A stretch of DNA of 47,698 bases from Candidatus Saccharimonadota bacterium (GCA_004554425.1 SFMI01000013.1:1-47698), one strand, 5' to 3'. Positions 18,301 through 26,060 are shown, counted from the stretch's first letter. Translations and numbers: made by a program. The notes: generated from the sequence alone by a model not told the origin.

Positions 18301-18431
18301 GCCTCATCATTGTCAGCATCCAGTTCCAAAACTCTGGAATAGCTCTCTATGGCTTGGTCCCAGCTTCTGCTGTCAGCGAATGTTCGGGCCTCCTGCATCA
18401 ACCCTTCAATGGTATCAGCCACGTAAGTCAC
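15228..18431 (-). CDS. TPR protein with long disordered linker, 5' part of a frame-split giant gene
   Basis: The N-terminal ~340 residues are TPR repeats (SWDQAIESYSRVLELDADN and many more). They are followed by a Gly/Met/Lys linker with repeated KPMLGG, a long acidic linker, and a basic Ser/Arg-rich region ending near EYTAVHTDEAQ. Up to about 15354 the composition is consistent. The last ~40 residues of the open frame (ADGWLRLPAR twice) are an out-of-frame reading of the QLMGGYDYQPEAQ repeat, so the true protein probably continued in the frame of the downstream gene. The start is GTG at 18431 with AAGG about five bases upstream. This is the first gene of the long minus-strand run. No signal peptide is visible. 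Confidence 0.7.
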   Translation of the reverse strand: MTYVADTIEGLMQEARTFADSRSWDQAIESYSRVLELDADNDEACRNLAQIYALRGMLKSVISTYLRLMHIYIARSDMDNAMAVANYVLLLEPESVDVRSELINMYRYRGDTAEVVARSLDLARLYTELDEGDRSIELLQNVLNDDPNNADVCRELAEMYIQYGQVERGANQYHQVADLYQANGQLEKACEALERILVVNSNDSGAIFHLGELYSMLGRWEDAEKQFRSALKFDFENLDVMFALGDVCQRKGDLDQASLAYRKIIMTAPDYVLAQERLGEVYHLQNNIELAIKAYLTAAGLYVNNSDSEHAIALYQRVIFLDPNNPTATRELTNLGAPVVGNDGGIQPLVKAKASKGAKGESRRGKKDGEHKTRSGLVPKNGGGMRAGLMAKGSATKPGMGGKPMLGGDEGEGAPRPGLMRAGLKPMGGGKPTLGGKPMLGGKRVLGSRKKKTEDVQAEPQEEHKAVSLAKEAEAAIPAEHENLENHEVEATQANEASAHLEHDSAVEATEQHDAEPIVEESTELPEHQEVAQHDSQVEDVAIDEQAQPEAAVQDVAYDDYRFEPPQAPAELPHEEASATEHYDNADGGLYASTEEAVPVAEEQLGTVEPLPALEDLPVELSEPLENIYADSQVSTEHIEQLAGTEPLQDDYYSGTDEHGQFNGIADSSLDNHINDQVYNYDHETNVEGAEVTNYPENAPQTYDEQGQLGGAQVHDVGSYDDPNAQVYDTQPAQFDGTENYEGTYLEYYDMRPLIMVPEGQLIVPTPILYLERTDLYEAICQAVTEVPDPSVIPWEPLKDVDEVAIEEKMAQQSAEAARAEAEAAAAAQAQAEAAHSQEDFQSVEGFDFNSGINLKGVSETGVRRKHSKSESSARSSKLMGSQSLSGRMARMRAESADSEEAAEHRTISGISRHHQDKPHKKERGRSIMGGISRPINQIIEEANQNNGIATPQEAAPEMPRPELTPSRSRSSLSERIKKARQSKAAAKAQSEEMAAIKAEQNLQSAEHVSVASGEYTAVHTDEAQFAADGWLRLPARGSACRFSPRRRAADGWLRLPARSSAYRISS

Positions 18432-18810
18432 ACCACCTTCTAAACGACTTGTTAGCCATCTACTAATCCGTTTAGTCCAATCTTGTCGAAGTCAACCTCC
18501 ACGCGTTATGCCCTCAACGCACTCTCGCTTCATTTCCATGAAGTCCGATACAAGCATCGCCATTTTTTAAAGATGCTAGCTTGACACCAAAAGATATTGT
18601 TGCGCTGCGGAGCGGTTGACCGCACGCCGCCTAGGCACTCCTCTGCTTAATGTCTTCGGCTGACAACTTACATTAGAAAGAAAAGCCAAGAACATTTTTA
18701 GTCGGAGAAGTCTAAAGAGGGCTAAAAGTTCGAACTAAGCAGAATCAGTTCCTGCATAAAAACTTTACGATATGCAGCATCATCGCATAAGGTTGCAGCC
18801 ACATTTTAAA
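18432..18810 (-). other. gene-free leader upstream of the TPR/roadblock operon
   Basis: About 380 bp separate the pilQ terminator from the GTG at 18431. The promoter of the downstream operon should be here, but I could not find a convincing -35/-10 pair on the minus strand. A 6-bp inverted repeat (18553-18558 with 18572-18577) is the only hairpin I noticed. No credible coding frame was seen. Confidence 0.4.
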
Positions 18811-18845
18811 ACAAAAAAATAAGCGGTTGATTTTACTCAACCGCT
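18811..18845 (-). terminator. rho-independent terminator downstream of pilQ
   Basis: A 9-bp perfect stem (AGCGGTTGA at 18822-18830 with TCAACCGCT at 18837-18845) and a 6-base loop are followed on the minus strand by TTATTTTTTTG. It lies about 40 bp past the pilQ stop and separates the pilus operon from the TPR operon. Confidence 0.9.
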
Positions 18846-18884
18846 CATTTCCCTATTTGCTAGGCAAACTACTAGCTCAAGCTA

Positions 18885-20867
18885 TTAGTCCATGATGTGA
18901 GGAGTGACCATGAAGACAACTTCGTTTCTGTCGGAGCTGTGGCTCTCATAGCGGAACAGAGCACCGATGATGGGGAGGTCGCCCAAGAGAGGCAACTTGG
19001 AAACGGAGTGTTTCTCGCTGTCACTGATCAAGCCGCCCAATACGATGGTGTCACCGTCTTTGACGCGTACTTTGGACTTGGCAGTGCGCTCGTAGGTGAT
19101 AGGATACTGGTTGTTTACCAAGTTACCAGCGCTGGAAGTGGTAGGAGTAAGTTCAACCACTACGTGGCCGTCATCCTTTACTTCAGGGGTAGCTTCTAAC
19201 TTAGTACCGATATCAACATACTGAACCTGGAACTGACCAGCACGAGGATCATAGAATACGATAGGATATCTCTGACCTACGTAAACTTCAGCTTGCTCGC
19301 CGCTCTGAGTGGCGATACGAGGAGAAGCCAAGGTTTTGGAGTCGCTGTTTTCAACTACGAAGGAGAGAGCAGCTTTGATTAAGAGAGGAGAACGACCGAA
19401 AGTACCGAGGTTGAAAGCGGTCAAGTCGCTTTCAGTCTCACCAAGGCTGAACTCATCGTTGGTGATCATGTGACGATCAGGGTTGTAGAAGAGAGAAGGT
19501 ACAATTTCGGCGAAAGTGGTGTTGAATACACCCATAGCACCGGCGTCGTCACTCCACTGTACACCTAAGTTCTTGGAACCGGTTTCGTTGAGTTCTACGA
19601 CTTTGAAGTCTAACATGACTTGCTTTAAGGGGCGGTCAATGTTAGCCAATACTTCCTGGACTTGCTCGATCTGCTCATCGGTACCTTCGACAATGAGGAT
19701 ACCCATGCGCTTGTCTAAGTTCAGGCCTACATCGGGAACCAAAGTGGCCAAGAGGGTCTGGATTTCGTCAGCTTTACCGTAGTTTACGGTGATGTACTCA
19801 CGGCGAGGGGCAGGAGCGGGAGCGGGAACCTGATCGAGATTGGGCAATTTGCTCTTGATCTCTTTGAGTTCTTGCTGGGTGCCTTTAGCATAGAAACCGT
19901 TGATAGTGGGATGGGGAGTGAAGACTACGTCAGGATACTGACCTTTCAAGAACTCTACGATATTGGCAGCGGGAGCGGCCTCAAGTACGAATTCCTGCTC
20001 GGCGAGGTTTCTTCTAACGGAGCTGGATTTGGTCTTGGGAGTAAGAATGTTGTCAGCAATGGTTTGCAGTTTCTCAGTGGTGGCTACGATCACGGTGTTG
20101 TCCACGATCTTGTAGTCGTAAGGAGTTTCCTGCATTTTCAAAACCAAAGCCAAAGCGCCTTCGGGCTGTACATTCTTCAAAGTTACGGTAACGGAACCTT
20201 GTACGTCGGGACCGACGTAAACGTTACGTCCCATCTCTTTGGCTAAGAACTTTACAATGTAAACGAGGTCAGCGTTGACAAATTCCATATTGACAACTTT
20301 GACTCTCTTGGCAGCCTTGCGGGCCTTCTTAGCAGCAACAGCCTTCTTAGCGGGTGCAGCGACTTTACGAGGAGCTACATTGCTTCCAGCTTTAGCGACG
20401 GACTTAGCAACTGGTGCTTTCGCAACTTTCGCACTAGCGACTTCGTTTTTGGAGAAAGCGACGGTCACGCCTTTATTCTCCGCCAAAGCGGTGCAATAGC
20501 TGGTCTTGGGGGTGTCGCTAACATTCATACGAACCAAAACTACGTTGGCAGAAGTCTGAGCGACGACGATACTCTGAAGCAAACCAGTATTGATGTTCTG
20601 GTTGCGTTTTACGTTTTTACCTAAAACAGCGGGAGAAATCTCAACGCAGATAGCGTTGTCGGATTTAGACTGTTTGTACTGGACTGGTGCAGTGGTATCA
20701 GCAACAACCTTGATAAGACCTTTAGCATTGTCTAGGCTGTAATTGACACCGTTAATGGTTGCAGCATTGCCTTGAGCTGTTACTGCCATGGACGAAGACA
20801 AGAATAGTCCCACGGCCATCAGGCATGCAAACAGAAGCTGAATGCTTCTACGCTTGGACAAGAGCAT
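18885..20867 (-). CDS. pilQ: type IV pilus secretin PilQ
   Basis: PilQ forms the outer-membrane ring through which the pilus passes. The protein starts with a clear signal peptide (MLLSKRRSIQLLFACLMAVG then SSSMAVTAQ). It continues with an AMIN-like domain (~residues 35-140), a basic Ala/Lys linker, secretin N-domains (VNADLVYIVKFLAKEMGRN; then REYITVNYGKADEIQTLL) and the C-terminal secretin core, including VRVKDGDTIVLGGLI and the final KLPLLGDLPIIGALFR and VVFMVTPHIMD. I prefer the ATG at 20867, which gives the clean signal peptide and has AGGAGG upstream (spacing ~12). Longer starts at 20894 (ATG) and 20903 (TTG) are possible. It is the last gene of the pilM-Q run and is preceded by a structured intergenic region. 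Confidence 0.93.
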   Translation of the reverse strand: MLLSKRRSIQLLFACLMAVGLFLSSSMAVTAQGNAATINGVNYSLDNAKGLIKVVADTTAPVQYKQSKSDNAICVEISPAVLGKNVKRNQNINTGLLQSIVVAQTSANVVLVRMNVSDTPKTSYCTALAENKGVTVAFSKNEVASAKVAKAPVAKSVAKAGSNVAPRKVAAPAKKAVAAKKARKAAKRVKVVNMEFVNADLVYIVKFLAKEMGRNVYVGPDVQGSVTVTLKNVQPEGALALVLKMQETPYDYKIVDNTVIVATTEKLQTIADNILTPKTKSSSVRRNLAEQEFVLEAAPAANIVEFLKGQYPDVVFTPHPTINGFYAKGTQQELKEIKSKLPNLDQVPAPAPAPRREYITVNYGKADEIQTLLATLVPDVGLNLDKRMGILIVEGTDEQIEQVQEVLANIDRPLKQVMLDFKVVELNETGSKNLGVQWSDDAGAMGVFNTTFAEIVPSLFYNPDRHMITNDEFSLGETESDLTAFNLGTFGRSPLLIKAALSFVVENSDSKTLASPRIATQSGEQAEVYVGQRYPIVFYDPRAGQFQVQYVDIGTKLEATPEVKDDGHVVVELTPTTSSAGNLVNNQYPITYERTAKSKVRVKDGDTIVLGGLISDSEKHSVSKLPLLGDLPIIGALFRYESHSSDRNEVVFMVTPHIMD

Positions 20868-20942
20868 TGGTTTTACCCACCTCCTATTGGCCATCACGTT
20901 CAATTAAGAACTTAATTACTTGAAACTTTTTAAGTTTCATTC

Positions 20943-21034
20943 CGAGGGTGCGACCCACCGTCCGGAAAGCCCAAAAGTTTTATGAGCTTTTTCCTACTAA
21001 GGTAGACCTTCCTGCAAACGGACAGACACCCTCG
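20943..21034 (-). ncRNA. putative structured RNA element between pilP and pilQ
   Basis: On the minus strand an 8-bp helix (CGAGGGTG, template 21027-21034, with CACCCTCG, template 20943-20950) encloses a 5-bp helix (GTCCG at 21019-21023 with CGGAC at 20960-20964). Within these are two small hairpins (AAGG/CCTT, and an imperfect GGAAAAAGCTC/GGGCTTTCC). Just before the pilQ start is a further hairpin, GAAACTT/AAGTTTC. This is a multi-branched fold of ~92 nt in the ~235-bp gap upstream of pilQ. It does not match the c-di-GMP riboswitch consensus I remember, and there is no T-run. A leader or processing element is the likely reading. Confidence 0.45.
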
Positions 21035-21102
21035 AAGGCCTGGCCGTGCTTTTTATCATTTTTAATTTTTCAAAAGAGACTGGCTTATATTCGAAATACT
21101 CG

Positions 21103-21867
21103 CTATTTTTTAGCGTCTCCGAATTGCTCTTTCTCCAAGGTGTAGCAGAACTTATGCTCTTTGCCGAGACCGATAGTAACAGTCTTCGCCTTAGGATTGA
21201 TGTCCAAGATGCGATACTTATCAACTCTTTCGCCGACTGCGACTAATCTGGTCTGTCTTCCGTCGCTAATCATGGCTTCATATCCATGAGCGCCACGCAA
21301 AATACCATTAACGGTAATGCTGGGCTTGACGACTTTAACAACTTTCTTGGCAGCTTGCTTAGCTTTGCTGGCAGAAGTTTTAGTAACAGCTTTCTTCTGG
21401 CTTCTCTGGAGAGCAGCTCTCTGAGCGGCAGACATCTTAGAGAGACGCGCATTGGAAACCGAAGCCGGACCGACAACCATATTAAGGAAGGGGTCACGAA
21501 CGGCAACTTTACGTCTCACAGGGGCTGCCTTTTTATGCTCGGCAACAGCCTTATCGGCGGCTACTTCGGTACCCTGAGCGGGCTCGACGGCTGTTCCGTC
21601 TCCAGTTCCTTCACCGGAGCTGGCCGTACCGGCATCTGTTACTTCAGTATTATCTTCAGTAACGGACTCAGTATTTTCGCCGTTCTCAGAAGCAGGAGTT
21701 TCAGTATTGGTACTCTCAGAGACCTCTACTTCACTACTGACTGGAGAGTTGGGGGTTTCTTCGGCAGTCTCTCCTCCACCGCAAGCGGCGCAAGCCAACA
21801 TAGCGAGAGAGAGAGCAAAAACTTTACAACCCTTATTAAATTTTGAGCCAAATTCAGGCAGGTTCAT
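21103..21867 (-). CDS. pilP: PilP-like type IV pilus lipoprotein
   Basis: PilP is an inner-membrane lipoprotein that links the PilN/PilO dimer to PilQ. The N-terminus has a hydrophobic run ending in a lipobox-like LACAAC, so Cys29 is probably lipidated. A long acidic Thr/Glu/Ser linker follows, then VAVRDPFLNMVVG (the RDPF seen in many PilP proteins), a basic Ala/Lys helix, and a small beta domain (SITVNGILRGAHGYEAMISD through KYRILDINPKAKTVTIGLG) typical of the PilP C-terminal domain. The position between pilO and pilQ supports the call. The linker is longer than in proteobacterial PilP. The ATG at 21867 has GGAGG upstream, and the stop of pilO lies within that leader. Confidence 0.75.
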   Translation of the reverse strand: MNLPEFGSKFNKGCKVFALSLAMLACAACGGGETAEETPNSPVSSEVEVSESTNTETPASENGENTESVTEDNTEVTDAGTASSGEGTGDGTAVEPAQGTEVAADKAVAEHKKAAPVRRKVAVRDPFLNMVVGPASVSNARLSKMSAAQRAALQRSQKKAVTKTSASKAKQAAKKVVKVVKPSITVNGILRGAHGYEAMISDGRQTRLVAVGERVDKYRILDINPKAKTVTIGLGKEHKFCYTLEKEQFGDAKK

Positions 21868-21874
21868 ATTTTTT

Positions 21875-22546
21875 CTAACCTCCCTGTCTCATGTATGCTG
21901 TAATAGGAATTTGAATCGTCAAGACGGGACTGCGCTTGTCGCCCTCTTTTTTATTTTCGGGCTGCAGAGCAATCTTGTCGATAGTTACCAAACGCTCTAA
22001 ACGGAGATCGCCCAACTGATAAAGGAACTCAATCAGAGTGGAATATCTACCCTTCATGGTCATTTGGAATACGCGAGTCGGGAACTGCTTGAGAGCATCG
22101 GGAGTCGCATCAACGCCTTCGTCCTCTTCAGCAGCTTCAGTGTTGTCGGCATCGGAGCCTTTAGCAGCCTGAGAAGTCATAGCACCGGGGGTAATAGAGA
22201 TGATCTCGAAAGAATCATCACCGGTACGATAGCCCTCTTCGTCGGTAAGTTTCTCGATCTCTTTGATATAGTTGGCTACAAAGAGCTCAGCTTTCTCAGG
22301 AACGAGGTTGGTCTGTACGACGCGGGCCAATTCAGCCTCCAACTCGGTCTTCTCTTTAGTAAGAGCAGGTAAGTCGGCGACCAGCTTGCGCTGTTCTTCT
22401 AATTTGACTTCAAGTTCTGCAACTTTAGCGTTGTTCTGTTCTACAAGTTCTGTCTTTTCTTTCCAGTCAAACAACCAGAACATAACAACAATGAGTGCGA
22501 TTACTACGAAGGCTACGACGATTTTAACAGGTGTATTTATAGTCAT
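21875..22546 (-). CDS. pilO: type IV pilus alignment protein PilO
   Basis: PilO is a bitopic inner-membrane protein that pairs with PilN. The sequence shows a short cytoplasmic tail, one transmembrane segment (IVVAFVVIALIVVMFWLF), a coiled coil (VEQNNAKVAELEVKLEEQRK and on), and a periplasmic ferredoxin-like domain (QMTMKGRYSTLIEFLYQLGD, RLERLVTIDKIAL). A short acidic insert (DADNTEAAEEDEGVDA) is unusual. The start has AGGAGG four bases upstream, and only eight bases separate it from pilN. Confidence 0.88.
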   Translation of the reverse strand: MTINTPVKIVVAFVVIALIVVMFWLFDWKEKTELVEQNNAKVAELEVKLEEQRKLVADLPALTKEKTELEAELARVVQTNLVPEKAELFVANYIKEIEKLTDEEGYRTGDDSFEIISITPGAMTSQAAKGSDADNTEAAEEDEGVDATPDALKQFPTRVFQMTMKGRYSTLIEFLYQLGDLRLERLVTIDKIALQPENKKEGDKRSPVLTIQIPITAYMRQGG

Positions 22547-22554
22547 CGTACCTC

Positions 22555-23190
22555 CTAAGATTCTGTTTCACTGGATGAAACGTCTTTCGAAGCTTCTGCA
22601 GACTGTTGAGCGGCGATACCGGCAGCAGCATCAGCATCATAACGAGCTTCGATTTGGAAAGTAAAGCCTACACCAGACTCAATTTTAGTCTGAGAGGTAG
22701 AAGACAAAGAAGACTCTGTAAAGATAGGAGAATCATCCATCTTCTTAATGAACTCAGCCACAGTAGCTAACGGAGGTCTGCCGGGGCGATGAGCAGCGAT
22801 ACCGCTCATAGTAACGGCTGTCGTCGAAGGTTCAACGGACAAACTGGTTAGCCAAACATTTTCTGGTAAGACCTTCCCTACTTCAGTCAAGAGATTCGCA
22901 TACCGAACCGGGTCGTATTTCAAACTGGTGATGATTTTAATCTCACTCTTAAGTTTGGCAATCTGCGACTTGATCTCATCGATGACGGGCAAGCTTTGCT
23001 CCGTCTTTTTGATCTCTTCGTCTAGTTGCTCGATCTTAGCCTGAGAAGCGTCTACATCTGACTGCAGACGAGAGCCCCAAACTATACAACCAACTAGCGC
23101 GGCGCAGACACACACAAACAAAACTGCGACCAGCGGGTCGAAAGTAAACCTCTTACGCTCAGTAGGCAATAGGTTGACCTTGATGGTCAT
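22555..23190 (-). CDS. pilN: type IV pilus assembly protein PilN
   Basis: The N-terminus carries the conserved INLLP-type motif as KVNLLPTERKR, which binds the groove of PilM in the cytoplasm. It is followed by one transmembrane segment (LVAVLFVCVCAALVGCIVW), a coiled coil, and a periplasmic domain (ENVWLTSLSVEPSTTAVTMSG, then TVAEFIKKMDDSPIF). The start has GGGAGG six bases upstream. Because the PilM-binding motif is intact, loss of PilM would leave PilN without its usual partner. Confidence 0.9.
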   Translation of the reverse strand: MTIKVNLLPTERKRFTFDPLVAVLFVCVCAALVGCIVWGSRLQSDVDASQAKIEQLDEEIKKTEQSLPVIDEIKSQIAKLKSEIKIITSLKYDPVRYANLLTEVGKVLPENVWLTSLSVEPSTTAVTMSGIAAHRPGRPPLATVAEFIKKMDDSPIFTESSLSSTSQTKIESGVGFTFQIEARYDADAAAGIAAQQSAEASKDVSSSETES

Positions 23191-23246
23191 CGTGCACCTC
23201 CCTTTGGAGTATCAGCTCGACTAAGTTAACCGATCTTTCATTGCAC

Positions 23247-23753
23247 TTATTGCTTGCGCAATGCTAAACCGGCTACAACCATAGCCATAGGCGCAAGTGC
23301 TTCGAGATCATCAGCCTCAATGCCCTGAACGTTCTCAATTGAAGCGCTCCGGAACGGATTAGCTATCTGACACTCGATACTTAACTCATTCGCCAAGTAG
23401 ACATCGATATTTTTCATTCTGGCCGTACCGCCGGAAAGAACAACCAAGTCTACCGACTCTGCTTTTTCTTTAGACCGATAATAATCAAAAGAAAGCTGAA
23501 TATCTCTAACCAAATCGTTCAGAACAGGAACGATAATTTTAAAGACACGCATCGTAGTGGGAGCCACAGGCGTAGAGTCGTCGCCGACTCTAATTGCACA
23601 CTTTTCGATCTTGAAGCGCTCAGCTTCTTCGAAAGATAAGTTCAACTCCTGTCCGATGGCTTTCGTAAAGCTATTACCAGCTACAGAAATAGTTCTATTT
23701 TGGCGGAGCAAGCCCGCCTTAAAAATATTAATACTTCCCGATGAAGCCCCCAA
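23247..23753 (-). CDS. pilM: PilM C-terminal fragment (broken gene)
   Basis: This frame encodes the second lobe of the actin-like ATPase PilM. It reads GASSGSINIF (phosphate-2 type loop), an FTKAIGQELNLSFEEAE helix, LDYYRSK-type helices, and LVVLSGGTARMKNIDVYLA (adenosine motif), ending in VVAGLALRKQ. Compared with intact PilM, the stretch between the lobe-1 'DLEPFAL' and this lobe-2 start is missing about 20-30 residues, and the frame differs from the upstream fragment. A TTG at 23753 could in principle start it, but no ribosome site is evident; translation would depend on coupling with the preceding stop. Confidence 0.8.
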   Translation of the reverse strand: MGASSGSINIFKAGLLRQNRTISVAGNSFTKAIGQELNLSFEEAERFKIEKCAIRVGDDSTPVAPTTMRVFKIIVPVLNDLVRDIQLSFDYYRSKEKAESVDLVVLSGGTARMKNIDVYLANELSIECQIANPFRSASIENVQGIEADDLEALAPMAMVVAGLALRKQ

Positions 23754-23755
23754 AT

Positions 23756-24304
23756 TTATAGGGCAAAAGGCTCTAAGTCTACAGCCTCAGGAATAGCGCC
23801 GGCAATTTGAATAAGCTCACGAGTGTTGGTAATCATTTCCTTAGGAGCAGCGACCAACAGAACTTCCATCATCTTAGGATCGTCGGGAATCGATTCCTGA
23901 AGAATAATACCGCTGACCTGAGCATCTGATACAGCATAAGGCAAATATTGCTCGGCCTGATATTGGATCGAGGTGGAAAGTTCGCGTTCAGTCATGATAG
24001 GCATTCTAATAGGCCTAATAACTACTGACTGACCAGAAACAGAGCTTACGATAGGGCACTCTGCAGGAAAATTGTTTTCCCTAAGCAGTTCTTTGATTGT
24101 TTCCCCCAAAGTTTGAGCATCTACAATAGCCCCATCTTTGATAGTGGCCGGAGGAGTAGGACAAGAAGCATAACGCGTGAGTTGAAGTCCTTTTTTGCCG
24201 CGAACCATAGCAGCAACTTTGATGGTATTACTGCCAATATCCATACCGCAAACTTCTTCTTCTTTTTTGAAGATCTTCTTCAACAACCCGTTGATAAAGT
24301 CCAT
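23756..24304 (-). CDS. pilM: PilM N-terminal fragment (broken gene)
   Basis: The fragment begins with a short amphipathic helix (MDFINGLLKKIFKKEEE). It then has VCGMDIGSNTIKVAAMV, the phosphate-1 loop of the actin-like fold, and VSGQSVVIRPIRMP and YQAEQYLPY, both typical of PilM lobe 1. It ends abruptly at AVDLEPFAL followed by TAA (23756-23758). Intact PilM is about 350 residues in one frame, and here 182 residues precede the stop. GAGGT lies six bases before the ATG. PilM is the cytoplasmic partner of PilN in the alignment complex. Confidence 0.85.
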   Translation of the reverse strand: MDFINGLLKKIFKKEEEVCGMDIGSNTIKVAAMVRGKKGLQLTRYASCPTPPATIKDGAIVDAQTLGETIKELLRENNFPAECPIVSSVSGQSVVIRPIRMPIMTERELSTSIQYQAEQYLPYAVSDAQVSGIILQESIPDDPKMMEVLLVAAPKEMITNTRELIQIAGAIPEAVDLEPFAL

Positions 24305-24484
24305 TATTGACCTCTTCTCTTAAACAACACCACAGCTGTGCTCACTCAGTCAGCTCCAACCGCCACAAGGAAAGCTTTCTTCTTGGTTTTATAAAAACCT
24401 CCAAGAGAGCCACTACATAAAAAGTTACACTCACAGAGAATTTTTTTAGTTCGAGCGAAAATTCAAAACCCCTTCCGCTTACAG

Positions 24485-25375
24485 CTAATAGCCAATTCCT
24501 ATATAAAATGGCCAATTGACTATAAAATCGGTGATTTGGCTCTTATAAAGCAAACATACAAAAGCGCCTATAGCCATAAAAGTCCCTAAAGGCAACGGAT
24601 CTTTTCCTCTCTTTCCGGAGAGAACCATCATGAGCACAGCCACAGCTGCCCCCAAAACAAAACTCAAGAAGAAAGAAATAAGTCCTAAATTCCATCCTAA
24701 AAAAGAGCCAATCATAGCAGCTAATTTTATATCGCCACTCCCCATAGCTTCTTGTCTGCTAACTAGTTTACCTATAGATTGTATAGCCCAATAAAAAGAC
24801 GCTCCCAGAACTATACCGTAGAGAGAAGACAAGCCGTTAAGCCAGGAGTTTCCTGCAGCTTCGTAACTTTTCAGACAATCAGGCAAAAGAGAGAAATCAA
24901 AAAAAGTAAAATCAACTCGCATAGGAATAAAGAAAGCGCCTACAAGGCCGACGATCATACCGCCATAAGAAACGGAATCCAAAATAATCCAATGGTCAAA
25001 ATCGGTAAAAAAGACGACAATAAGCAAACACAGGAAGATAAAAGCATAAACAAATTCTGCATTAACTCCATTATAAAAGTAATACAGAAAAACTGACATA
25101 CAAGCGGTGAAAGCTTCTATAGCTGCATAACGCCATGAGTAAGAACTACCACAAACTGAGCAGCGCCCTCCCAAGTAGAAATAAGCTACTATAGGCAAAT
25201 TTTCCCACCAACGAAGAGGCGTACCGCAAGTACCGCAAGCTGATCCAGGTAAAACAACAGAACGTTCCAAAGGAAGACGATAGATGGCTACGTTGAGAAA
25301 ACTGCCAATTAATGAGCCATAAATAAAAACAATAACGGCCCCTACCAGATTGCTGCTGTATAGTTCTTCCAACAT
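24485..25375 (-). CDS. pilD: prepilin peptidase PilD
   Basis: This polytopic inner-membrane aspartyl protease cleaves prepilin leaders and N-methylates the new N-terminus. The sequence has GSFLNVAIYRLP, a zinc-binding CGTC...CSVC pair in the first cytoplasmic loop (methylase domain), the catalytic aspartates in FFTDFDHWIILD and GSGDIKLAAMIG, and the typical ending PLPLGTFMAIGA. The length of 296 residues is normal, with about eight hydrophobic segments. It lies between the pilA terminator and pilM. Substrates should be PilA and probably the prepilin at 46072. Confidence 0.93.
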   Translation of the reverse strand: MLEELYSSNLVGAVIVFIYGSLIGSFLNVAIYRLPLERSVVLPGSACGTCGTPLRWWENLPIVAYFYLGGRCSVCGSSYSWRYAAIEAFTACMSVFLYYFYNGVNAEFVYAFIFLCLLIVVFFTDFDHWIILDSVSYGGMIVGLVGAFFIPMRVDFTFFDFSLLPDCLKSYEAAGNSWLNGLSSLYGIVLGASFYWAIQSIGKLVSRQEAMGSGDIKLAAMIGSFLGWNLGLISFFLSFVLGAAVAVLMMVLSGKRGKDPLPLGTFMAIGAFVCLLYKSQITDFIVNWPFYIGIGY

Positions 25376-25440
25376 AAAAAAGCAAAGCGCTCCCTTTTGC
25401 GATTCTCACCAGGATAGAGCAAACTTGACTGAGTGTCAAC

Positions 25441-25470
25441 AAAAAAAGGAGCCTCCGCGAAGGAGACTCC
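25441..25470 (-). terminator. rho-independent terminator of pilA
   Basis: A 9-bp stem with one G-U pair (25462-25470 with 25448-25456) and a 5-base loop are followed on the minus strand by TTTTTTT. It lies ~35 bp after the pilA stop, so most transcripts should contain pilA alone, with pilD reached by read-through or its own promoter. Confidence 0.88.
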
Positions 25471-25505
25471 TCTTTCTCACTTACGAGATATTAGCAGTAA
25501 TAGAA

Positions 25506-25979
25506 CTACTTACCGCCACCGCCGTTCACATCGGGGTCGGCGAGCTTGTTCTCGATCAAGCCCTGGGTAGCAGTGAACTTAGGATAGTTGGCGTCGCAGC
25601 CAGCAGCGGTGTGGTTGGAACCGGAGCAGTATACGGTGTATACGTCGGGGTTCATAGAGCTCTCGTAGGAGCTGGTGTAAGGAGACGAAGTTCCCTGGGA
25701 AGGGCACTTAGGAACCTGCTTCAGGTAAGGTTGCTGACCGTTGGCTGGAGTGGTAAGCTTATTGAGGTCAGAAGGATAACGGCCACCGTTGTCAGTAGCG
25801 TACATTTCGCAAGCAGTACCGATGTTCTTCAAGTTGGACTTGCAGGAAGTAACCTGACCCTGAGCACGAGCGCGGATGAAGTTAGGTACCAAGATAGCAG
25901 CCAAAATGGCGATAATAGCGATAACGATCATGAGCTCGATTAGGGTGAAACCCTTACGAGAAGAGACGCGATGCATCAT
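25506..25979 (-). CDS. pilA: major type IV pilin PilA
   Basis: The class III signal is clear: a short basic leader (MMHRVSSRKG), cleavage after Gly, then FTLIELMIVIAIIAILAAIL with Glu at +5. The mature protein has the NFIRARAQGQVTSCKSNLKN helix usual in pseudopilin-like major pilins and several cysteines in a small, Ser/Gly-rich C-terminal domain, ending in a glycine run. The length of 157 residues is typical. GGAGG lies ten bases before the first ATG at 25979. It has its own consensus promoter (26061-26089) and strong terminator, as expected for the most abundant pilus subunit. Confidence 0.92.
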   Translation of the reverse strand: MMHRVSSRKGFTLIELMIVIAIIAILAAILVPNFIRARAQGQVTSCKSNLKNIGTACEMYATDNGGRYPSDLNKLTTPANGQQPYLKQVPKCPSQGTSSPYTSSYESSMNPDVYTVYCSGSNHTAAGCDANYPKFTATQGLIENKLADPDVNGGGGK

Positions 25980-26060
25980 CTGATGATTTCCTCCAAAATA
26001 TTTACGAATGCAGGCCTAGCAGAATCTTGCCTTAGGCAACAACTCTACAGGTATGGTTGA

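Noticed and set aside
20943..21034. c-di-GMP, TPP or cobalamin riboswitch
   Set aside because: Expected sequence blocks of these families as I remember them are absent; only the fold is notable.
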